A DNA stretch of 64,000 nucleotides. Source: Myxococcales bacterium (GTDB lineage Bacteria > Myxococcota_A > Bradymonadia > UBA7976 > UBA1532). A model generated the notes under the pieces. That model saw only the letters and a list, made by a program, of their open reading frames with translations, ran no database searches and had not been told where the DNA came from. Every line of letters begins with the position of its first letter. Within the stretch, counting starts at the first letter, position 1. The stretch spans positions 620,001-684,000 of the forward strand of contig JACKDL010000001.1 in NCBI GenBank assembly GCA_020633555.1, given 5' to 3'. The position numbers were made by a program, and so were the translations under genes. Positions 55,257 through 62,130 of the stretch are shown one piece after another.

Positions 55257-56582
55257 TCACCTGGCGATGGGCTCGGCGAAGAGCGTGTGGCTCGTGGCGC
55301 CGGACACACGCGCCCGCACCAGATCACCGGCTGCGGTGTGTTCGTCCGCTGGCAGCACCGTGGTTCGGAAGCAGCTCGAGCGCCCGATGAGCTGGTTGGG
55401 GTTGCGCTTGCCGCGCCCCTGAACCAGCACCTCGACCTCGCGGCCCACCATGGCGGCGTTGCTGGCCTTGCTCAGCGTCTCCTGCTGATCGATCAGGCGC
55501 TTCAACCGGTCCTTCTTCACCTCGAGCGGGATGTCATCGGGGCGGGTGCGCGCGGCGCGGGTCCCCTCTCGCTCGCTGTAGTGGAACATGAAGGCGCCGT
55601 CGAAGCGCACCTGCCCCACGAGGTCCATCGTCTCCTGAAAGTCGGCCTCGGTCTCGCCCGGATAGCCCACGATGATGTCCGTGGTGATGGCCCAGCCCGG
55701 CAGGATCCGCCGCACGCGCCCGATGAGGTCCTGAAAGGCCTCGGCGGTGTACCCGCGCCGCATGTCCTTCAGGATGCGCGTCGACCCGCTCTGCACCGGG
55801 AGGTGCAGGTGCTTGCCGATCCGCGGCAGCCCGGCCAGGCGCTCCAGCAAGCGATCGCTGAAGTCGTTGGGGTACGGCGACGTGAAGCGGATTCGCGACA
55901 GGCCCTCCACCGCGTGGACGCGGGTGAGCAGATCGGCAAAGTCGAAGCCGCGCTCGTAGTAGCTGCTGACCGTCTGGCCCAGGAGCGTGACCTCCTTGAA
56001 GCCCTGCTCCGCCATCTCCTGCGCCTGCGCCACCACCTCATCGGGCGGCAGGCTGCGCTCGCGCCCCCGGACGAACGGCACGATGCAGAAGGTGCAGAAC
56101 TTGTCACAGCCGCGCTGGACGGTGATCCAGCCCGAGATCCCCGGTACCCGATCCAGGGGCACGTCGGTGTAGAGCTCCCGCTTGTCCAGCCGGACGTCGA
56201 TGGCCGGGTCGGTCTCACCGTCCTCGTGGAGCTGCTGCGCGACCATCTCCGGCAGGCGCCGGTAGGCGTCAGGGCCGATCACCAGATCCACGTGCGGGGC
56301 GCGCTCGACGATCCCGTCGCGCATGCGCTCCGCCATGCAGCCGGTGACACCCAACACGAGGTTGGGGTTCTTGGCCTTCGCGGACTTCAGCCAACCCAGG
56401 CGTCCGAAGATCCGATCCTCGGCCTTCTCGCGCACCGCGCAGGTATTCAAGAGCACCACATCGGCCTGCTCGGCGTCATCGGCGACCTCGAACCCCTGCT
56501 TGCGCAGCAGGCCGTACATCAGCTCGGAGTCGGCCTCGTTCATCTGGCACCCGTAGGTTTCGATGAAGACCCGTCGACCCAT
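55257..56582 (-). CDS. miaB: tRNA-2-methylthio-N6-isopentenyladenosine synthase MiaB
   Basis: 441 residues. N-terminal UPF0004 domain with three Fe-S cysteines (C12 in YGCQMNEADSE, C48 in LLNTCAV, C82 in TGCMAER), radical-SAM domain with CxxxCxxC (C159, C163, C166 in RGCDKFCTFCIVPFVRGRE) and a C-terminal TRAM domain (about 375-440). Adds the methylthio group at adenosine 37 of tRNAs. The ATG follows GGAGAG; a much longer open frame upstream is a shadow of GC bias. Promoter at 56620-56648. Confidence 0.93.
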   Translation of the reverse strand: MGRRVFIETYGCQMNEADSELMYGLLRKQGFEVADDAEQADVVLLNTCAVREKAEDRIFGRLGWLKSAKAKNPNLVLGVTGCMAERMRDGIVERAPHVDLVIGPDAYRRLPEMVAQQLHEDGETDPAIDVRLDKRELYTDVPLDRVPGISGWITVQRGCDKFCTFCIVPFVRGRERSLPPDEVVAQAQEMAEQGFKEVTLLGQTVSSYYERGFDFADLLTRVHAVEGLSRIRFTSPYPNDFSDRLLERLAGLPRIGKHLHLPVQSGSTRILKDMRRGYTAEAFQDLIGRVRRILPGWAITTDIIVGYPGETEADFQETMDLVGQVRFDGAFMFHYSEREGTRAARTRPDDIPLEVKKDRLKRLIDQQETLSKASNAAMVGREVEVLVQGRGKRNPNQLIGRSSCFRTTVLPADEHTAAGDLVRARVSGATSHTLFAEPIAR

Positions 56583-56619
56583 CGCGCGCTCTCCGAGGTG
56601 GCCGTGAAAATGACCCGGC

Positions 56620-56648
56620 AAGCTAACGGGGCGTCCGCAAGGGGTCAA
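56620..56648 (-). promoter_or_regulatory. promoter of miaB and the HD gene
   Basis: Minus-strand TTGACC (56648-56643), 17-base spacer, TAGCTT (56625-56620), about 40 bases upstream of the ATG. The -35 is one arm of the palindrome at 56642-56658. Confidence 0.5.
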
Positions 56649-56658
56649 GCGTTGACCC
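56642..56658. promoter_or_regulatory. perfect inverted repeat holding two outward-facing -35 elements
   Basis: GGGTCAA-GCG-TTGACCC, seven-base arms with a three-base centre. Each arm contains TTGACC, one reading to miaB and the other to the sigma-54 activator gene (TTGACC 56652-56657, then 17 bases and GATGGT at 56675-56680). It may be a shared operator or a promoter coincidence. Confidence 0.4.
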
Positions 56659-56762
56659 AGGCGCCGCGACACGGGATGGTCCCACTTCCACCACCCGGCG
56701 TGCCGGCCCTCGCAGGGCCGCGGGCGCCCTGTCAGGCCGGCGCTGCACGCCGGGAGGGGGGC

Positions 56763-58367
56763 ATGGAGAGTCGCAGCCGCACGAGCCGCCTGGAGCGCCT
56801 GGTCGCGGTGAGCAAGCGGATCGCCGCGGAGGAGGACACCGGGCGGCTGCTGGAGCTCGCGCTTGACGCCATGGTCGACCACGCCGCGGCCGACCAGGCC
56901 TTCATCCTCCTGCTGGATCCCGAGGGCCGCCCCCGAGTGCGGTCGGCGCACAACCTGGACCGCGCCACCGTGCGCTCCTCGCGCTTCCGCCCGTATCGAG
57001 AAGTGGCCGACTACGTCCTGCGCACCGGCGAGCCCTTCGTGGGTTCCGCCGGGGGTCCGGGCGAGGGGCAGCCTGGCGAGTCGTTGCTGGACCCAGGGCG
57101 GGTGGTGGCAGCGCTTCCGCTTCGATCCCGAGAGCAAGTGATGGGTGTGGTCTATCTGGATCAGCTGCCCGGCGGAGAATTGGCTGTCGGCGGGATGGAC
57201 CTCCGGGTGCTGCAGGACTTCGGCGAGGCGGTCGCCGTCACCATCGAGACCCGCCGGGAGCTGCGGGCGCTGCGCACCGAGGTGCTGCGGCTCCGCGACG
57301 TCAAGGCCAGCCTCGAGCAGAAGGCGTCGTCGCTGCACGACGAGGTTGCCGCCAAGAGTGTCGAGCTCGCCCAGGCGGGTCGGGCGTTGGCTGACATCTA
57401 CGGCGCCGCGAACATCGTGGGCCGGTCCCCTGCCATGCGGCGGGTCTTCGAGATTCTCGCGCAGGTTTCGGACTACGCGGTGCCCGTACTGGTGACCGGC
57501 GAGAGTGGCACCGGCAAGGAGCTCATCGCGCGGGCGCTGCACCACGGAAGCAGCCGCGCCAGCGAGCCTTTCATGGCGGTGAACTGCGCGGCGATCCCCG
57601 AGCACCTCCTGGAGAGCGAGCTCTTCGGCTATCGGAAGGGCGCCTTCACCGGCGCGCAGAAGGACAAGCCCGGGCTCTTCCGGGCCGCCCGAGGCGGCAC
57701 CGTGTTTCTCGACGAGGTGGGTGAGCTGCCGCTGGGCTTGCAGGCGAAGCTGCTGCGAGTCCTTCAAGAACGTGAGGTGCGCCCCGTGGGCGGCACCGAA
57801 GCGCTCCCCATGGATGCCCGCGTCATCGCCGCCACCAACGCCGATCTGGCCCGCGGGGTGGCCAGTGGACGCTTCCGCGAGGACCTCTTCTACCGGCTCA
57901 ACGTGGTGCACATCGAGCTGCCGCCGCTGCGCGAGCGAGTCGAGGACATCCCGTTGCTGGCTCAGCACCTGCTGGATCGGTTCTGCCAGGAGGTTGGCCT
58001 GCCGCCGCGCCGCTTCAGCGCCGAGGCGATTCAGCGGATGATGCGTGCCCCGTGGCCCGGGAACATCCGTCAGCTCGAGAACGGCGTGAAGGCGAGCGCC
58101 ATCCTCTCCCGGGAGCCTGTCATCCCGGCGAACGCGTTGCGCGGGATCGAGGGGCTGGTGGACGACCCACGCCCCACCGCGCCGCCGAGCGGTCGCATCC
58201 GCAATCGCGTGCAGTGGGAGGCCCACGAACGAGAGGCCATCATCGAGTCGCTCGTCCGTTGCGGCTGGAACAAGACCCGCGCAGCGCACGAGCTGGGTAT
58301 CTCGCGACGCAACCTGTACCGGAAGCTGACCCGCTACGGCATCGAGGGTGAGGACGACGAGCCATGA
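56763..58367 (+). CDS. sigma-54-dependent transcriptional activator (GAF-AAA-Fis)
   Basis: 534 residues from an ATG six bases after GGAGG. N-terminal GAF-type sensor domain (about 20-165), coiled-coil signalling helix (about 165-210), AAA+ ATPase (about 218-450) with Walker A GESGTGKE (246-253), the sigma-54 contact GAFTGA (293-298) and Walker B VFLDEV, then a C-terminal Fis-type helix-turn-helix (NKTRAAHELGISRRNLYRKL, about 503-522). The GAF domain replaces a receiver, so it senses a small molecule or a redox partner rather than a phospho-signal. Its targets are unknown; a sigma-54 promoter candidate lies in the same window at 62041-62056. Confidence 0.93.
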   Translation: MESRSRTSRLERLVAVSKRIAAEEDTGRLLELALDAMVDHAAADQAFILLLDPEGRPRVRSAHNLDRATVRSSRFRPYREVADYVLRTGEPFVGSAGGPGEGQPGESLLDPGRVVAALPLRSREQVMGVVYLDQLPGGELAVGGMDLRVLQDFGEAVAVTIETRRELRALRTEVLRLRDVKASLEQKASSLHDEVAAKSVELAQAGRALADIYGAANIVGRSPAMRRVFEILAQVSDYAVPVLVTGESGTGKELIARALHHGSSRASEPFMAVNCAAIPEHLLESELFGYRKGAFTGAQKDKPGLFRAARGGTVFLDEVGELPLGLQAKLLRVLQEREVRPVGGTEALPMDARVIAATNADLARGVASGRFREDLFYRLNVVHIELPPLRERVEDIPLLAQHLLDRFCQEVGLPPRRFSAEAIQRMMRAPWPGNIRQLENGVKASAILSREPVIPANALRGIEGLVDDPRPTAPPSGRIRNRVQWEAHEREAIIESLVRCGWNKTRAAHELGISRRNLYRKLTRYGIEGEDDEP

Positions 58368-58428
58368 TCCCCAACGCGAGGCGAGCCCCCCCAACGGGGT
58401 GGACCGGCCCGGCCCAGAGGCTGCTGTC

Positions 58429-59373
58429 ATGAAGGTATTGCTGACCGGTGCCACCGGGTTCATTGGCCCGCACGTTGCCCGCGCGCTCCTGCAGGCAGGG
58501 CACCACGTCCGAGCGCTGGTCCGCCCGGGGAGCGAGGAGCGCCTCCCGGTCGATGTGGAGCCGGCCCCGGGCGATCTGACGGTGCCGGCCTCGCTGGCGG
58601 CGGCTGTGAGTGGCTGCGACGCGGTGGTGCACTTGGGCGGCGTCTTGAGGACCAGCCGGTCCCTGGTGATGCAACGGGTGAACGTCGGGGGAACCCAGTC
58701 GCTGGCCCAGGCTGCCCGGGACGCAGGCGCCGAGCGATTCGTGTTCGTGAGCACGCTCTCGGCGCAAGGGCCCGCCGACGGCGCCGGGCCGCACCGGGGA
58801 CCCGGGAGGGAAGCGCCCATCGAGGCGTATGGGCGGTCGAAGTTGTCCGCTGAGACGGCCCTCCGAGCTGGCGAGGGCCCCCGCTGGACGACGGTGCTCC
58901 GCCCGGCCGTCGTCTTGGGCCCCGGCGACCAGATCATCAACCCACTGTCCGCCATCGTGCGGGCGCGGATCGTGCCCGAGCTTCCTGGCTTGCAGTTCAG
59001 CTTTGTGGATGTCCGGGACCTGGCCGCGCTGATCGTGCAGCTACTGACCGAAGCGGAGCCCGCCTTCGGCCCCTTCTTTGTTGCGCACCCGACGCCGGTT
59101 CCCTCGCCGCGGCTCGTGGACGCAGTGGAGCGCGTGGTCTCGGAGAGCCCTACCGTTCGGGTCCCCGTGCCAGGCCGCCTGTTGCGCTGGCTCGCGCCAG
59201 CGGCGGAGGCGATGGTGCGGAGCACGGGGCTGGGGCGGGACCTGTTGTGGATCAGAGAGCTGAGCCACGGCGACTGGACCTGCGACCCCTCGGCCACAGA
59301 GACGGCGTTCGGCTGGCGCGCACACCATGATCTGGAGGACTGCGTCCACCACGCCCTGGAGGCGTCCCCGTGA
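58429..59373 (+). CDS. NAD-dependent epimerase/dehydratase family protein
   Basis: 314 residues. Extended SDR fold with N-terminal GATGFIG nucleotide motif (residues 7-13), VVHLGGVLRTS, FVSTLSAQG and the catalytic YxxxK in AYGRSKLSAETAL. C-terminal half is variable, so the substrate (nucleotide sugar, steroid or other) is not predictable. It starts 61 bases after the sigma-54 activator gene on the same strand, so co-transcription is possible. No strong Shine-Dalgarno was seen ahead of the ATG (CAGAGGCTGCTGTC). Confidence 0.82.
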   Translation: MKVLLTGATGFIGPHVARALLQAGHHVRALVRPGSEERLPVDVEPAPGDLTVPASLAAAVSGCDAVVHLGGVLRTSRSLVMQRVNVGGTQSLAQAARDAGAERFVFVSTLSAQGPADGAGPHRGPGREAPIEAYGRSKLSAETALRAGEGPRWTTVLRPAVVLGPGDQIINPLSAIVRARIVPELPGLQFSFVDVRDLAALIVQLLTEAEPAFGPFFVAHPTPVPSPRLVDAVERVVSESPTVRVPVPGRLLRWLAPAAEAMVRSTGLGRDLLWIRELSHGDWTCDPSATETAFGWRAHHDLEDCVHHALEASP

Positions 59374-59389
59374 CAGCCCGTCCGCACGT

Positions 59390-59779
59390 TCACTGGCGTG
59401 CCCACTGGAACCGGTAGGCGCCGCTGGCCGCGTCGCCCCGCACGACGAAGCGATATCGCCCCGGGGTTCGCACTCGCAACCACCGGCGGGCGCCTGGCCG
59501 CAGGCCGAGGAGCGGTCGGCGGCGGCGGGGGGCGAAGAGCGCCAACCGGACGCCCGGGCTGCCGTCGAGAGTCAGCCGATAGCGTCCGCGGCCCAGCTCG
59601 GCCACGTACCAGTCGGCGTCCCCTTCGCAGAGTCGGCCCGAGACGCCCTGGGCGCCGACCGGCGCAGCCCGACTCCGGGTCCCGTTGGGTTCGTGCACAT
59701 CATTCATACATTCCGACGGCCAATGCCGGCTGGCGCCCGCTGGAAAGGCCAGCCCCAACCACAACCACAACAGCACCAT
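59390..59779 (-). CDS. small secreted protein with one cysteine-paired PPC domain
   Basis: 129 residues from an ATG with a signal peptide (MVLLWLWLGLAFPAGA). The mature part is one PPC-like beta domain with CMNDVHEPNGTRSR, then RLCEGDADWYVAEL, with the same Cys..DxEPN...Cys...DW(F/Y) layout as the four PPC units of the giant lipoprotein at 10897-14889. It is divergent from the argA-like gene. No catalytic residues were seen. Probably a secreted or periplasmic domain that binds or caps another protein. Confidence 0.6.
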   Translation of the reverse strand: MVLLWLWLGLAFPAGASRHWPSECMNDVHEPNGTRSRAAPVGAQGVSGRLCEGDADWYVAELGRGRYRLTLDGSPGVRLALFAPRRRRPLLGLRPGARRWLRVRTPGRYRFVVRGDAASGAYRFQWARQ

Positions 59780-59961
59780 CGCTCGCCGCTCCGAACCGTC
59801 CGCTGCCGAGCTGCCAGAGCGAGGACCGTGCCAGCGTTCTCTGGGCTGCGAACAAAGGCCGGCAGCGCCGCGAACGGTCGCTGCGCGGTGTCCAGGGTGT
59901 CCATCACGTTCAGATTCTGGACCTGTTGCACTGCGCCCGGACCCTTGCCACCCTCCCGCCC

Positions 59962-60960
59962 ATGGAACGACTTCGCCGCCTCCGCGAGGTGCTGGAGGTC
60001 CAGCACTACGCCCAACGTCACGCCGGCCATGTCGTCGTGGTGTGCGTCGCCGGCCCGGCGCAGGTCACAGAGCTACGGTTGGACCTCAGGGCCGTCGTGG
60101 CCCTGGGGGTCCGCCTCCTCGTAGTGCACGACGGGCTGCCCGGAAAGCTCCCGTTCCCGGGCACGGCCTGCCCGCCCAAGGTGGCCACACTGCAAGCGCT
60201 GTGGGACGCCGGCCGGGTGCCGTGCGTGACGAGCTCCACGCCGTTTCAAGACGGGGCTCACCTGGCCCGAGAGTTGGGGGCCCAGCGGTTGCTGTGCATG
60301 GGCCCCACCGTCCCCCCCAGCCGCCGCGGACAGATCGGGCTGCGTGAGATCCCCGCCGAAGCTCGCGCTCGAAACCCCGCGCTGTGGACCACATTGGAGG
60401 CGTTCGCCTCGGGCCCAGGCTGTGCCGCCGTCGTGCTGGCTCGGGGCGCCGGCGCGGTCTTCGCCGAGCTCTTCACCCACCACGGCTCGGGCCTCATGCT
60501 CGGGCATGCCCTTGCCGAGGGGGTGCGGCCGGCCCACCCGGGCGACGCCGCCGACATCTTCCTCTTGCTGCGCGACGACGTGCACCGTGGCGCCATCCGC
60601 CCGGTGGACGAACACGGGGTCGCCGAGACCCTCGAACAGCACCTCGTGTATGTGATCGACGGGGTCGTGGTGGGCACGGCCCGCCTGATCCCACACGGCG
60701 ACCGGGCAGAGCTCTCCCGGTTCGCCACGCTGCCCCGGTACCGTGGACGCGGCCGCGCCCGCGCGCTCGGCGAGGCGCTGATCGATCGCGCCCGCGCCCA
60801 GGGCTATGCCGGCGTCTTCGCCCTCTCGATCGAGGCGCGAATGTGGGGCTTCTTCGAGTCGCTGGGTATGAGCCCAGCCGACCGCGCGACGCTGCCCGAG
60901 AGTTGGCTGGCGGGCTACGACCTGAGCCGACCGTCCCGTGCCTACGCGCTGGCGTTCTGA
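59962..60960 (+). CDS. argA: N-acetylglutamate synthase (ArgA-like) with a shortened kinase-like domain
   Basis: 332 residues from an ATG lacking a clear ribosome site; the frame is open further upstream but without a better start. The N-terminal ~180 residues resemble the amino-acid-kinase domain of ArgA (GHVVVVCVAGPAQV; GVRLLVVHDGLPG; LLCMGPTVPPS; GAGAVFAELFTHHGSG, the last matching ArgA DGALLQELFSRDGIG) but about 100 residues of the normal kinase domain are missing. The C-terminal GNAT domain (about 185-332) is clear: GVRPAHPGDAADIFLLL, RFATLPRYRGRGRARALGEALI and WGFFESLGMSPAD, the last matching ArgA WFQERGFTPVD. It would acetylate glutamate with acetyl-CoA, the first step of arginine synthesis, probably with altered regulation. 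Confidence 0.75.
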   Translation: MERLRRLREVLEVQHYAQRHAGHVVVVCVAGPAQVTELRLDLRAVVALGVRLLVVHDGLPGKLPFPGTACPPKVATLQALWDAGRVPCVTSSTPFQDGAHLARELGAQRLLCMGPTVPPSRRGQIGLREIPAEARARNPALWTTLEAFASGPGCAAVVLARGAGAVFAELFTHHGSGLMLGHALAEGVRPAHPGDAADIFLLLRDDVHRGAIRPVDEHGVAETLEQHLVYVIDGVVVGTARLIPHGDRAELSRFATLPRYRGRGRARALGEALIDRARAQGYAGVFALSIEARMWGFFESLGMSPADRATLPESWLAGYDLSRPSRAYALAF

Positions 60961-61898
60961 GCGGCCTGGCCCGCGGGCGTGACGGTGTCGGTCTGGACGC
61001 GGTCCTTCAACGCCCTGAAGACCCCATAGGCGCCCAGCACCATGAACGGCACGGACAGCCACTGGCCCATGGTCAGCCCCGTCTCCAAGGTCTGGTATTC
61101 CTTGACGAACTCCACGGTGAACCGACCGCTGAAGTACACGAGGAGGAACAGCGACCCCATCAGCCCCAGCGGCCGCTTCTCGCCGTAGCGCCGATCGACC
61201 GCCATCAACAGCACGAAGATCGCCACGCCCATCGCCGCCTCGTAGAGCTGGCTCGGGTGCCGCCAGGGCACCTCGGCGAGGCCGTAGCACTTGTCGTTGA
61301 TGACGCCGCAGAGGTCCTTCGCGACGCGCCCACACTCCCCCGGACACTCGGTCAGGAGCTGCCGGTCGTGGCGCGGAAACTTCACCTTGAACGGGCTGTC
61401 GGTGATCCGCCCGACGATCTCGGAGTTCATGAAGTTGCCGACCCGGATCAGGGTGGCGCCCCAGGCGATCGACAGGGCGATGCGGTCGAGGATCTCGCGG
61501 ATGGTGAAGCCGTACTTGCGAGCGAACCACACCAGCACCACGAGCAGGGCGATGGTGGTGCCATGGGACGCGAGCCCCCCCTCCCAGAACTTCAGGATCT
61601 CGATGGGGTTCGCCAGGTAGCGCTCTGGCTCGTAGAACAGGCAGTGCCCGAGCCGAGCGCCGACGATGACGGCGATCACCCCGATTGTGAGGAACCGCTC
61701 GGCCAACTCCTTCGTGCGACCGCTGCGGACGATCTGCCACTGCCAGAAGTAGAAGCCGCCCATCAGCGCGAGCGCGTACAGGACCCCGTAGTAGCGGATG
61801 CCCCGCCCACCCAGGAAGTCGGGCAGGTGGAAGAAATCGGGGTCGATGTTCCAGACGAACAAGGGCCAGCCCTCCGGTGACCAAAGGCGCGGGAGCAT
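60942..61898 (-). CDS. lgt: prolipoprotein diacylglyceryl transferase Lgt
   Basis: 318 residues, about seven transmembrane helices. Signature blocks are GIRYYGVLYALALMGGFY, GARLGHCLFYEPERY, GLASHGTTIALL, RVGNFMNSEIVGR and WRHPSQLYEAAMG. It transfers diacylglycerol from phosphatidylglycerol to the lipobox cysteine of lipoproteins, several of which are encoded in this window. A variable loop between the two last signatures contains four cysteines (LTECPGECGRVAKDLCG, DKCYG), which is unusual. The 3' end overlaps the convergent argA-like gene by 19 bases. Confidence 0.93.
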   Translation of the reverse strand: MLPRLWSPEGWPLFVWNIDPDFFHLPDFLGGRGIRYYGVLYALALMGGFYFWQWQIVRSGRTKELAERFLTIGVIAVIVGARLGHCLFYEPERYLANPIEILKFWEGGLASHGTTIALLVVLVWFARKYGFTIREILDRIALSIAWGATLIRVGNFMNSEIVGRITDSPFKVKFPRHDRQLLTECPGECGRVAKDLCGVINDKCYGLAEVPWRHPSQLYEAAMGVAIFVLLMAVDRRYGEKRPLGLMGSLFLLVYFSGRFTVEFVKEYQTLETGLTMGQWLSVPFMVLGAYGVFRALKDRVQTDTVTPAGQAAQNASA

Positions 61899-61956
61899 GG
61901 CACAGCCACCTCGCGGACGGAAGAGGCCCCGGCAGAGGTGGGGTCCATCGACCCCG

Positions 61957-61984
61957 GGACTAAGGTCCCTTGACCCCAGAGCAA
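61957..61984 (-). promoter_or_regulatory. weak candidate promoter for lgt
   Basis: Minus-strand TTGCTC (61984-61979), 16-base spacer, TAGTCC (61962-61957), about 60 bases ahead of the ATG. It overlaps a short inverted repeat GGGAC-TAAG-GTCCC (61956-61969). Confidence 0.3.
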
Positions 61985-62040
61985 CCTGCCATTGACCGCG
62001 AAGAGGCCGGTTCTGCAAGATGACCGGGCATTCGGGGGAA

Positions 62041-62056
62041 TGGCACGACTGCTGCT
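62041..62056 (+). promoter_or_regulatory. sigma-54 promoter candidate for the cytochrome gene
   Basis: TGGCACG-N4-CTGCT, one mismatch to the TGGCACG-N4-TTGCW consensus, with the diagnostic GG (62042-62043) and GC (62054-62055) ten bases apart. It is about 75 bases upstream of the start codon on the same strand. Activator binding sites were not identified. Confidence 0.6.
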
Positions 62057-62130
62057 TGATGATGTCCCTGCAAGGGTCCGCCCGCGGCGGCCCCGATCCA
62101 GTGCAGGGATGATCCGGGAGGTTGGGGACG

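Noticed and set aside
55257..59483. 1408-residue minus-strand open frame that contains miaB at its end
   Set aside because: Only the last 441 residues (MiaB) are real; the upstream part is antisense to the sigma-54 activator and epimerase genes.
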